Shown here one piece after another: positions 1-7,189 of a stretch of 15,312 nucleotides of DNA. A program made the position numbers and the translations under genes. The DNA comes from Candidatus Woesearchaeota archaeon CG11_big_fil_rev_8_21_14_0_20_43_8 (GTDB lineage: Archaea > Nanobdellota > Nanobdellia > Woesearchaeales > CG08-08-20-14). Each line of letters begins with the position of its first letter. Positions within the stretch are counted from its first letter, which is position 1. The DNA lies in assembly GCA_002762705.1 (NCBI GenBank), contig PCVE01000031.1, positions 1-15,312 of the forward strand. The letters run 5' to 3'. The notes below the pieces were generated by a model. It made no database searches. It saw nothing but the letters and a program-made list of their open reading frames with translations, and was not told the origin of the DNA.

Positions 1-62
1 ATTTATAGCCCCCGAGAGCTAATTAGCAAAAACCGTTCTACGGAGCCCTTCTCATCGAAATG

Positions 63-70
63 TTTATATA
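63..70 (+). promoter_or_regulatory. TATA box with BRE-like upstream bases, promoter of the orphan pair
   Basis: TTTATATA at 63-70 follows an A-rich BRE-like CGAAA at 56-60. The archaeal TATA-to-start distance of about 25 bp puts transcription initiation near position 92, giving a leader of roughly 38 nt for the gene starting at 130/133. The leader ends in AGGGGA (122-127), a Shine-Dalgarno-like sequence. Positions 1-55 hold nothing else I can identify. Confidence 0.65.
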
Positions 71-129
71 CGCTGTTTCACCCCCATGATATCGAAAAAG
101 AGGGTTAGGGACAGTTATATCAGGGGATT

Positions 130-1041
130 ATGATGGATGGACTAAGAGATGTAAAACCAGAAGAGCGAGTGAAGGGATATCTGAAGAAGCTTGGAAAGAA
201 TCTGAAAGAGAAAGCTAAAAGAAAGCTAGAAGAGCTGACTGAAGGGATCCCTGAAGATGCCAATGCATGGCAGGTGACTGGAAGAGTGGCCGGCCGTATA
301 AGCCATAGTGTCAAAGAAAAGACTAAAAAGGCATATCAAGATACAAAAGACCAATACAAACCAGCGACTGATGAAGAGAAGAAGTGCGCTGGTATCGAAG
401 CATTGATCGGATCGAAGCTCCCGATCTATGTCGGAAAGACAGAGACCGTGAAATGCAAGATGTTCCTCGATGAGGTTGTCAAGATCACTATCGATGCTGT
501 GATAAAAGCGGAAGTGATGGAAGATGTCTCTGGATATGCGATAAATTCTATGGACCAGCTGAAACGATTCTATCGGACCACAAAATTAAAAGAGCACCCT
601 CTTCGCGCAAAAGCGATCGTGGATGAATTCACTCGATACGAGCAGAAAAAAGAGAAGAAGAAAAAACAAGATCAATTGATATATACGATACAGAAATCAA
701 ATTGGATCGGGGATGACTTAAAAGAAGAAGTGGTCAAGGCCTGCAAGGATAATGATTTCAGTGAATCAGATGAGCTGATTGGATATTTTGTTCGTTCAGA
801 TGTGACGCATGAGAATCTGATGCAGCTTGGAAGATACAAGAAAGAGCAGCAGCTCTTTGATGAAATAATGTCTTCTGATGAGATAAATGATGATTATAAA
901 CGAATCATAATCAAAACCTGCGAAGAGAAAGGTCTATGTTCATTTGATGATATCATAGGATATTTCAAGACGCAAGACACTGAGAAAGATCTTCTTGTGC
1001 AGCTTGGGAAACACAAGACAGAATATGGTGATCAAAAATGA
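130..1041 (+). CDS. Orphan protein with two tandem 59-residue C-terminal modules
   Basis: I do not recognise this 303-aa protein. There is no signal peptide or membrane segment, so it is probably cytoplasmic. Residues 10-75 are very rich in Lys and Glu and predicted helical. Residues 85-170 form a more mixed segment with Cys86 and Cys109, and a Lys-rich linker lies at 172-179. The C-terminal third is two gapless copies of one module, residues 181-239 and 240-298, with 22 of 59 positions identical by my alignment. Shared positions include a D-D pair, K-x-C, I-G-Y-F and Q-L-G. The start is ATG at 130 or the adjacent ATG at 133; AGGGGA at 122-127 is better spaced for the second. The stop overlaps the next start as ATGA, so the two genes are probably co-translated. 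Function is unknown. Confidence 0.85.
   Translation: MMDGLRDVKPEERVKGYLKKLGKNLKEKAKRKLEELTEGIPEDANAWQVTGRVAGRISHSVKEKTKKAYQDTKDQYKPATDEEKKCAGIEALIGSKLPIYVGKTETVKCKMFLDEVVKITIDAVIKAEVMEDVSGYAINSMDQLKRFYRTTKLKEHPLRAKAIVDEFTRYEQKKEKKKKQDQLIYTIQKSNWIGDDLKEEVVKACKDNDFSESDELIGYFVRSDVTHENLMQLGRYKKEQQLFDEIMSSDEINDDYKRIIIKTCEEKGLCSFDDIIGYFKTQDTEKDLLVQLGKHKTEYGDQK
670..1023 (+). repeat. Tandem duplication encoding two 59-residue modules
   Basis: Positions 670-846 and 847-1023 encode two adjacent copies of one module with no gap. Copies share I-x-D-D-x-K, K-x-C, D-x2-I-G-Y-F-x3-D and L-x-Q-L-G-x2-K-x-E. The copies have diverged at the protein level (about 37 % identity), so this is an old internal duplication, not a recent DNA repeat. 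Confidence 0.8.
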
Positions 1042-1829
1042 CTGAACAGGGGAAAAATGATGATCAAGATGAGATACGTAAATACCTTGAAAGCAATGTC
1101 AGTAAACAGATAAAACGGAGGGGTTATGATTTTCTCGGCAGGACAGTCGCCAAGTGGATAGGACTTCCACCTGCCGTAGGACAGGTCTGCATGTTGCAGG
1201 ATCTGATTGAATTCGGCAAAGAAGGTGTGGAATATGTCGATAAAGAGAAACGGACTCAATGGCAGAGCGGCAAATGGGCAGTGACATATGCTGTCTTAGA
1301 TATGATCGTCACTGATCTTGAGCATTTTCCGGCAGAACTGGAAGTGAAAGGGGTCAAATCACATCTTCTTGAACCTGTGAACGATGAAATGAATCTGATC
1401 TGGGTAGTCGAGAGCATTTATAAGAACATAAAGAAGACAGAACTTGTCGAGAAAGGATCTCTCTTAAGACCTCTCGAAGATACATTGGATATATTGAACA
1501 GAAACGAAGTTATACTCGAGAAAGATTACGAAAAAGGCCTGAAAGGAACGCTTAATAAGATCTGGGATTCAGCGCGTTCAAAAATAAAAAAAGATTATAA
1601 TACATACATAAATCTGACTCCGGATGAATTCTCGACCGTCTATGATAACATCTGTGAAGTCCATAGACGCACTTTTGAGATATTCGATGCATATGCATCT
1701 GTCCTGAATCTGAAAGAAGGCACTGAAAGCACAGGCCCTCTCACTGTCCATGACATAAAAGAGATTCATAAAGCCTGCAAGATGGGCAAAAAAGTCTATG
1801 GGGTCATAAGACAAATAATCAAGAAATGA
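1038..1829 (+). CDS. Orphan helical protein coupled to the upstream repeat protein
   Basis: This 263-aa protein matches no family I know. It has no signal peptide or clear membrane helix. Composition is that of a soluble, mostly helical protein, with a moderately hydrophobic stretch at about residues 28-50 (G-x-T-V-A-K-W-I-G-L-P-P-A-V-G) and Trp-containing helices around residues 74-92. Its ATG lies inside the stop region of the preceding gene (ATGA at 1038-1041), which implies translational coupling and usually partner proteins with linked roles. It has no promoter of its own that I can see. The stop at 1827-1829 is 4 bp from the stop of convergent nreA, so its transcript must terminate inside nreA. 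A toxin/antitoxin or defence role cannot be supported from motifs. Confidence 0.82.
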   Translation: MTEQGKNDDQDEIRKYLESNVSKQIKRRGYDFLGRTVAKWIGLPPAVGQVCMLQDLIEFGKEGVEYVDKEKRTQWQSGKWAVTYAVLDMIVTDLEHFPAELEVKGVKSHLLEPVNDEMNLIWVVESIYKNIKKTELVEKGSLLRPLEDTLDILNRNEVILEKDYEKGLKGTLNKIWDSARSKIKKDYNTYINLTPDEFSTVYDNICEVHRRTFEIFDAYASVLNLKEGTESTGPLTVHDIKEIHKACKMGKKVYGVIRQIIKK

Positions 1830-1843
1830 ATAATCAAGATATG
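1814..1843. repeat. 15-bp tandem duplication across a convergent gene junction
   Basis: Units at 1814-1828 (AATAATCAAGAAATG) and 1829-1843 (AATAATCAAGATATG) differ at one base. The first unit carries the end of the + strand orphan gene. The second carries the TGA stop of nreA on the - strand (1834-1836). The duplication therefore makes up most of the 3' junction between the two genes. Confidence 0.8.
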
Positions 1844-3072
1844 AAATCATATATCCTTCTTTGATTCTTTATCTGATCTAGCAGTCTGCTTTCCTTGAAT
1901 AAAATCGAAGCATCGCATCCAAATCTTTTTTTGATCATGGCTTCTGAGTATTTGAGCATCCTTTCCATGTCATCGAAATCAAACGGTTCGCTTGCCAATG
2001 CTTTCTTGACTGCTTCTCGTACCACCCATACTCCAAGAGGGCAGTAATATTCATTCGTTATGAATCTGAGCACGAGCACTGAACACCGTAGTCTATCTTT
2101 CTTGAGTCTCTCAAGCAGCGGAAGCCTCGCCGCGTAGTAACCGCCTGCTGTGTTATAAGCATATTCTTTTCTTCCATTATGATCTTCATAGTCACTCACA
2201 TGTCCTGGCATCCCGCCTTGATTATACACTGAACCAGATAAAGAAGTCTCAAACAATTCATATCTGAACGGACCTGGAAACATAAGTATCAGATAATAAT
2301 TTCCAAGATGTCCTCCGAAGTAGGTCTTATATCCCCCTTCATTGAAATCCATTATCTCATCGATAAGCTGTTTTCCGATGATATCATCGACAGCAGTTAT
2401 TGCCCAACGCGTCGGGACAAGTCTTCTCTCTGTCTTCAGGCCAAGCACGCCAGCAGTGAATATCTTGGTGATATCATATTCGTCGAATCTTCCAGATAAT
2501 CTTTTGATGGCCTGGACCGCTTTTAGATCTATGTCTGATGTAACTTTGTCTATCTGTCTTGGTATATGCGGATTTTCTGTCAGTCGAGCATGTTTGAGCA
2601 TACCGAAAGGACCCATGGGCGACAAGATAGCGTCGAATCTCGGATTTGTGCTTGGTGTCTTTGCGAGATTTATCTCGATATCGACTGGCCTGTCTGCCAT
2701 GGCGATCTCCTGTCCCATATCAAGAAATCTGTTCTTGGTATTTCGCACATCTTTGACACTGATCCTGAACCTTGAATTGACAAGCGAGCTCCTAAGATCT
2801 ATCACTCTTCCAATTCCGATCATTTGATCTGACCATCTGACTGGATCATCATAGAATGAAGCAGCGTCTGATTTTATCTCCGGGGGAGCCAAAAAACCCA
2901 TATTCACATCAGGATAGCCATATCTGCCTACAAATATATTTGGAGAAGCGCATGAGAAATCTTTTTTCAAGCTATCTTTGATATTGAAGAATGCTTTTGT
3001 TTTTTTCTCTATCGGGCAGAATCTGGCCCCGCATTCAAGTCTTCCTTTGCATCTGATGCATGATCTCTTCAT
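1834..3072 (-). CDS. nreA: NreA-family archaeal DNA repair protein
   Basis: This 412-aa protein matches archaeal NreA, a repair factor that in Haloferax works with UvrABC on mitomycin C damage and depends on PCNA binding. Residues 5-19 hold a putative zinc site, C5-x2-C8-x5-C14-x4-C19-P. It is followed by the family signature at about residues 42-59, ASPNIFVGRYGYPDVNMG. The C-terminus, Q404-R-R-I-Y-D-F410-I411-S, resembles a PCNA-interacting peptide (Q-x2-h-x2-aromatic-aromatic), except that the second aromatic is Ile. The start at 3070-3072 lies 3 bp after the upstream 204-aa gene, so nreA is the last gene of a probable tyrS operon and is likely translated by reinitiation, helped by a weak AAGG upstream. 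It converges on the orphan pair with a 4-bp gap. Family assignment is firm; the repair role here is inferred from the family. Confidence 0.92.
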   Translation of the reverse strand: MKRSCIRCKGRLECGARFCPIEKKTKAFFNIKDSLKKDFSCASPNIFVGRYGYPDVNMGFLAPPEIKSDAASFYDDPVRWSDQMIGIGRVIDLRSSLVNSRFRISVKDVRNTKNRFLDMGQEIAMADRPVDIEINLAKTPSTNPRFDAILSPMGPFGMLKHARLTENPHIPRQIDKVTSDIDLKAVQAIKRLSGRFDEYDITKIFTAGVLGLKTERRLVPTRWAITAVDDIIGKQLIDEIMDFNEGGYKTYFGGHLGNYYLILMFPGPFRYELFETSLSGSVYNQGGMPGHVSDYEDHNGRKEYAYNTAGGYYAARLPLLERLKKDRLRCSVLVLRFITNEYYCPLGVWVVREAVKKALASEPFDFDDMERMLKYSEAMIKKRFGCDASILFKESRLLDQIKNQRRIYDFIS

Positions 3073-3075
3073 AAG

Positions 3076-3690
3076 TCAGACCTTGGTTGTCCTCAATCTG
3101 TCTATCTCTTTTTGAAGTTGGTTCGCTCTCTCAGCAAGGCTTGCGAGCTTGCTTTCCGCATTCGATCTTTCTTTACGTATATTCACATACGCAAGACCAG
3201 CGCCTGCGCCAACCGCAGATACAATCTTCAATACGCCAGGGATTCTTCTGATTGGATATGATGCGGCTCCTGTGACAGCAGCAGCGATGAGAGCCTTTGG
3301 TGAGATCTTTGACAATGCTCTTTTTCTTCTTTCTTTGACTGTGAGCGAGATATATCCTTTGCAATCTTCTGTAAGATCAAGCATTTCATCTTCCAGCCAT
3401 CGTTTGCTGTCTTCCAGCTCATCATCTGAATACAATAGGCTTCTTGGATAATCATTGATGTTCGCCCTGATATCATCTACATAATCAGTCAGTTTCTTCT
3501 TCCCATCAAGAAGGCCTTTGACCCTGATATCTTCAGATGCTGCTTTCTCAAGGACCGACCACATATCATCATCTACTTTCTTGGAATATTGTTCATATGT
3601 CATGTCAGGATCGTTCTCTTCTCTGAGTCCTGCCTTGAACGACTTTTTCTTTTTCTCAAATCTGTTGAATTGTGTATATATCCCTTTCAT
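3076..3690 (-). CDS. Orphan protein: hydrophobic central segment, coiled-coil tail
   Basis: This 204-aa protein is not one I recognise. Residues 1-130 are charged and helical, with W44 and W98. Residues 133-169 are rich in Ala, Gly, Val and Ile, split by P-I-R-R-I-P at about 146-151; this could be two short membrane-associating helices or an amphipathic hairpin. Residues 172-200 have heptad-like spacing and look like a short coiled coil. No signal peptide is present. The start is supported by GGGGGA at 3699-3704, 8 nt upstream. The gene lies 23 bp after tyrS and 3 bp before nreA, so all three are probably one transcript. The tight link to nreA suggests, but does not show, a role with the repair protein, perhaps at the membrane. 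Confidence 0.82.
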   Translation of the reverse strand: MKGIYTQFNRFEKKKKSFKAGLREENDPDMTYEQYSKKVDDDMWSVLEKAASEDIRVKGLLDGKKKLTDYVDDIRANINDYPRSLLYSDDELEDSKRWLEDEMLDLTEDCKGYISLTVKERRKRALSKISPKALIAAAVTGAASYPIRRIPGVLKIVSAVGAGAGLAYVNIRKERSNAESKLASLAERANQLQKEIDRLRTTKV

Positions 3691-3713
3691 TTTAGATGTC
3701 CCCCAAATTATCG

Positions 3714-4790
3714 TTATCTCGTAGTCTTGAAACTCTCGACTTTCTCAAGCAGAGCCCTTGCCTTCGTATTTGTCTCAAAATGTTTCCTGACAGGTTCGAT
3801 GAGCTTCTCGATGTGGTCAGCTATTCCCATCTTCAGGTCGAATGGATGAAGTTCCCCCTTGACAAATGACTGACATAATTCATCATAAGTATTGAACAGT
3901 AGATCGCCACCATATTTTTCAGGTCTCTCCACCTTGAATGTATCGAATCTCTCAAAAACGATATATTTCGCATATTCCATCACTGGGTTCTCTTCGATTA
4001 TCTTTTCTGGACAATATGCTTTCTTGAATTTCCTCTTGATCTCGTCATATGGGTCAGTCATGAATATCGCTGTGTCCGGCTTCGATTTTGACATCTTCAT
4101 CGCGATCTTCTTGTCGATACCAGAGAGTTCGGTCGCAGGAGGCTGGGTCAATCCCATCAGCATATGATGATGCACTGCGACAGGTTTCTTGAATTTCAAG
4201 GCAGGCCCGATCTCTCTTGCGAGCATATTGACTTTCCGTTGGTCCATGCCAAGCTGTGCGATATCAGCTTTCAGATGGAAGATATCAGCACATTGCATGC
4301 ATGGATAGAATATCTGGGCGGCTGAGAGTGATTCAGTCTCATTGCGACCCATTATCTGGGCGCACCTAGTTATCCTCTTGACTGTGTTATTGCGCGCGAT
4401 CTGGATGACAAGCTTCCAATATTCTTTTTTGTCCATCTCATCAGAAGCCCATAAGAAATCCACTTTATCCACATCAAGCCCACATGCCCGCCAGACCTCG
4501 ATGAAATATTCTCCAACAGTCTTTATCTTGTCCAAGTCGCCACCCATCTTATTGTTCATCCAGCCAAACCAATCTGCGACCCAGAGCTTGAACCGTACTC
4601 CGGCTTTCAGCATCTTGTTGATATTGATTGTCCTAAGAAGACCCTGTGCGATGTGGATATTGCCGCTTGGCTCGAATCCATCATAAGCTATAGGATTGTC
4701 ATTCGTCTCAAGCAGGATTCGTAGATCGTCTTCTGTGATGATCTCCTCCCCTACTTGTCTCACTAGATCCAGTTTTGTCTCTATGTCCAT
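3714..4790 (-). CDS. tyrS: Tyrosyl-tRNA synthetase, archaeal/eukaryotic type
   Basis: The enzyme charges tRNA-Tyr with tyrosine in the cytoplasm. The 358-aa sequence has the class I signatures: the HIGH equivalent H46-I-A-Q-G and K232-M-S-K-S236. The tyrosine pocket matches the archaeal enzyme, with Y36 in A-Y-D-G-F-E-P-S-G and Y162-P-x-M-Q166-x2-D169, followed by G-M-D-Q-R-K at 181-186. Length fits archaeal and eukaryotic core TyrRS; the S4 tail of bacterial TyrS is absent. The KMSKS form differs from the KMSSS of Methanocaldococcus jannaschii but is standard elsewhere. The ATG at 4788-4790 has no good Shine-Dalgarno, and a TATA-like box about 35 bp upstream implies a leader of about 9 nt or less. 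It heads a probable operon with the 204-aa orphan and nreA. Confidence 0.96.
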   Translation of the reverse strand: MDIETKLDLVRQVGEEIITEDDLRILLETNDNPIAYDGFEPSGNIHIAQGLLRTININKMLKAGVRFKLWVADWFGWMNNKMGGDLDKIKTVGEYFIEVWRACGLDVDKVDFLWASDEMDKKEYWKLVIQIARNNTVKRITRCAQIMGRNETESLSAAQIFYPCMQCADIFHLKADIAQLGMDQRKVNMLAREIGPALKFKKPVAVHHHMLMGLTQPPATELSGIDKKIAMKMSKSKPDTAIFMTDPYDEIKRKFKKAYCPEKIIEENPVMEYAKYIVFERFDTFKVERPEKYGGDLLFNTYDELCQSFVKGELHPFDLKMGIADHIEKLIEPVRKHFETNTKARALLEKVESFKTTR

Positions 4791-4820
4791 TTTCCATCAA
4801 TAGGATTAGTCCTGTATTAA

Positions 4821-4830
4821 TAAAATTTAT
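4821..4830 (-). promoter_or_regulatory. TATA-like box for tyrS operon
   Basis: Read on the - strand this is ATAAATTTTA, preceded by an A-rich CAAACA. Initiation would be near 4800, leaving about 9 nt before the ATG. A second AT-rich candidate lies at 4842-4850 and would give a leader near 30 nt. Between box and gene is an imperfect palindrome (4802-4813, arms AGGA/TCCT) of unknown meaning. Confidence 0.45.
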
Positions 4831-4861
4831 TGTTTGATATTACTTAAATACCAAAGAATTC

Positions 4862-7189
4862 TCAGATTCCGCCTAATTTCTGTTTTTTCAGGTATGAGAT
4901 CGCCATTTCGACCTTCTCTTTCTCATAACCAGTCTTTATCAGAGATTCTCTTATGGTGTTGAAATCATTTCCTTGCTGAAGGCCGATATCCACCATCGAG
5001 ATCAATGGATCGCTTTTTTTATATGAGATATTCAGGTCAGTAGCAGGATTGACTTTCTTGTTCTTTATGAACTCAGCATCTTCATTGATCGTCTCTTCTT
5101 TAGGCTGTCCATCGACATATATGGCTTCTAATGGTTTTTCATGTATATTTTCCTGGATCGGTTCCTTCTTTTTCTCTTTTTCTTCTTCTTCTTTTTTATA
5201 ATACTTCTCAGATCCGATAGATATCTTTGGTTTATTTGAATCCGGAAGATACCCGTGTTTCCTCTTATTGAATGCTTCGCGATGCTCAAGGTTTGGTTCG
5301 AGTCTCCCCTTCAGCCTTGTAGGTGCAGGCGCTTGTTGAGCAGACTGAATGATCGTTACTTGCGTCGCGTTTGGCAAAGAGGGCATTTGATTGGTTTTTT
5401 GGGGCACTACCTGCGCGACAGGGATATCGATATGTGAAGTAGCTGGCGCTTTTGGCGGGATCTGTTCAAGCTCTTTATGTATCTGTCTTTCTTCTTCTCT
5501 CTTCAGGCTTTCAAGTTCGGCAAGCTCATTTTTGACTTCGTCCTCTTTTTGCCTTATTGATTCATCTATAGCATCTTTTCCCTGACTGATCTTTGGATTG
5601 AGCTGATCTTCAGTTCTTCCATGCCATCCTTTGACGTATTTTGCGATATTGACAAGCATCTCACGTTCCCGCATGTCTCTTTTGATCAATTCTTCTTCTT
5701 TCTCTTTAAGCTCTTTCTTGGTCTGTACAAGAGAGCTCTTCAAAGAGATGATCACCGCGGTCTCTGTACGCAAGATCTCCTTGACTTTATCTTCTGCCCT
5801 TTTCCTGATCCGGCCGGCTTCATCTTCAAGAGTCGAATACTTTTTTTCCCAGGCGATCTCTTTCTGGTAGACCAGTCTTCTTAACTTCTCAAGATAATCA
5901 GAGAATCTGATATTTTTCTGCTCAAGATCCTTATTGATACCAAAAAGTGTCCTGATCTTTGATTTGAAAGCTTCAGTCTCATTTTCACGCATGAAATTCA
6001 CTTTTTCCGTCTCATGCAGTTTTTTCCGAAGATTGGTCCATTCTGTCTCTAGATATTTTATCCTATCATTCTTTGAGTCGAGTTTAGATAATAGTTCTTC
6101 AAATCTTATCCTGGATTCCTCATGGATCTTCTTATCTTCATCGAGTTTAGCGGTAAGCTGATTGATGTGTTCTGCATATTCTGAAGACTTTGTCTTCTTG
6201 ATATTCAAGAGCTCTTTTAGTTTCTTTGTGTCAGATGAGAGCTCGTCACTCTTTTCAGAGAGCATCTTGTTCATCTGAAGGATGATCTGTGTCTCGTTCT
6301 TCTTCACATTCAATGCTTGGTCCAGACGGACAATCAACCGTTTTTTCTCACCCACTTCCTCACTGGCGAGACCAAGATCGACGAAAGCTTTGTCTCTTTC
6401 TATTCTCGTGTCTTCGAGGAGCTTTGAGATATTCTTGTCCCTTTCGATGAGTCTTGCGATCTCCTGCTGTCGTTCGATGCTTTTCTCATTGATCTTCGCG
6501 ATCTCAGCCCTAAGCAGCGTGCTTTTGTTTTTTTCATCCACTAAAAGTCCATGGAGATCCCTCATCTTCAGGACATCTTCTCTTCTTGAGACCCTCGCAT
6601 CGTGGAGTTCCTTGCTAAGTCTCTCGATTATCTTCATGAGTCTTTTTAGCCGATAGTTCTTATCATCAATGATCTCTTTTATCTGATAGATATCTGATGC
6701 ATCTCTCTCGCCCTTTTTCATGAGGCGTCTGCTTATGTCAGTCGCAAGCAGGCTCTCATCTTGTTTCGCTTTGAAGGCGACATCCTTTTTTTTCAAAGTA
6801 TCTTCTTTGTCTTTTAGCTTTCCGATAAGAAGGGAAAGCTCTTTTTTGAGAATCAGCGCCCTTTCCTTCTCCTGTATCAGGGATCCTTTGTATCTCGATA
6901 GCTCGTCAAGATCATTCTTATGCTTCTCATCAAGCTCTTTTAACGCCTGATACAGTTTGTCGTTCTCATCTTTGAGAGTATCGATATTATCTTCGCGTGC
7001 TTTTTGCTTTAGCACATCTATCTCTTTTCTGAGGAGAGATATCTCGTCCTCATATTCCCTGATCTTTGTGACGAGTTTTCTGTTGCTGTCGTTTAGGAGC
7101 CTGCTGGCAAGAGAGATATCTTCAAGCACTCCTTCTTCGACTGATACAACTTCCTCTTTTTTTTTGATTGACATATGAATATGAATCAT
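4862..7189 (-). CDS. Long coiled-coil protein with small helical C-terminal domain, coupled to rfcS
   Basis: This 775-aa protein is an extended coiled coil: residues about 20-575 are almost unbroken Lys/Glu/Arg/Leu heptads with few prolines. Next come a Pro/Gln-rich linker (about 577-627), a basic patch (about 627-655) and an acidic/Lys low-complexity stretch (about 665-690). The C-terminus (about 728-770) looks like a compact three-helix, UBA-like fold with G-x2-x-x-I-R-x2-L-x3-G-Y. There is no Walker A or B motif, so it is not an SMC or Rad50 ATPase, and no signal peptide or membrane helix. I chose the ATG at 7187-7189 because it overlaps the rfcS stop as ATGA. A TTG at 7198 and an ATG at 7174 are alternatives. 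A scaffold or nucleoid-associated role is plausible but unproven. Confidence 0.85.
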   Translation of the reverse strand: MIHIHMSIKKKEEVVSVEEGVLEDISLASRLLNDSNRKLVTKIREYEDEISLLRKEIDVLKQKAREDNIDTLKDENDKLYQALKELDEKHKNDLDELSRYKGSLIQEKERALILKKELSLLIGKLKDKEDTLKKKDVAFKAKQDESLLATDISRRLMKKGERDASDIYQIKEIIDDKNYRLKRLMKIIERLSKELHDARVSRREDVLKMRDLHGLLVDEKNKSTLLRAEIAKINEKSIERQQEIARLIERDKNISKLLEDTRIERDKAFVDLGLASEEVGEKKRLIVRLDQALNVKKNETQIILQMNKMLSEKSDELSSDTKKLKELLNIKKTKSSEYAEHINQLTAKLDEDKKIHEESRIRFEELLSKLDSKNDRIKYLETEWTNLRKKLHETEKVNFMRENETEAFKSKIRTLFGINKDLEQKNIRFSDYLEKLRRLVYQKEIAWEKKYSTLEDEAGRIRKRAEDKVKEILRTETAVIISLKSSLVQTKKELKEKEEELIKRDMREREMLVNIAKYVKGWHGRTEDQLNPKISQGKDAIDESIRQKEDEVKNELAELESLKREEERQIHKELEQIPPKAPATSHIDIPVAQVVPQKTNQMPSLPNATQVTIIQSAQQAPAPTRLKGRLEPNLEHREAFNKRKHGYLPDSNKPKISIGSEKYYKKEEEEKEKKKEPIQENIHEKPLEAIYVDGQPKEETINEDAEFIKNKKVNPATDLNISYKKSDPLISMVDIGLQQGNDFNTIRESLIKTGYEKEKVEMAISYLKKQKLGGI

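Noticed and set aside
1..60. Possible RNA gene end or hairpin at the window edge
   Set aside because: Only a 3-bp stem (CCG/CGG) and a C-run are visible; no tRNA or other RNA fold can be supported.
130..1829. Toxin-antitoxin or phage-defence operon
   Set aside because: Overlap of two small orphan genes is suggestive, but both are larger than typical toxin-antitoxin proteins and neither shows a nuclease, kinase, acetyltransferase or DNA-binding motif.
2342..2827. 161-codon + strand open frame inside nreA
   Set aside because: It is antisense to a well-supported nreA, has a Ser/Ile-rich composition typical of a reverse-frame shadow, and has no ribosome site or promoter.
4802..4813. Imperfect palindrome AGGATTAGTCCT in the tyrS promoter as an operator
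   Set aside because: Arms are only about four bases with mismatched centre; such matches are common by chance and no regulator is nearby.
6282..6656. Ser/Phe-rich + strand frames antisense to the coiled-coil gene
   Set aside because: Lys/Glu-rich coiled-coil codons read backward give Ser/Phe/Leu-rich frames, so these are composition artefacts.
4862..7189. SMC, Rad50 or other ATPase identity for the coiled-coil protein
   Set aside because: No Walker A, Walker B or ABC signature and no hinge-like globular centre can be seen.
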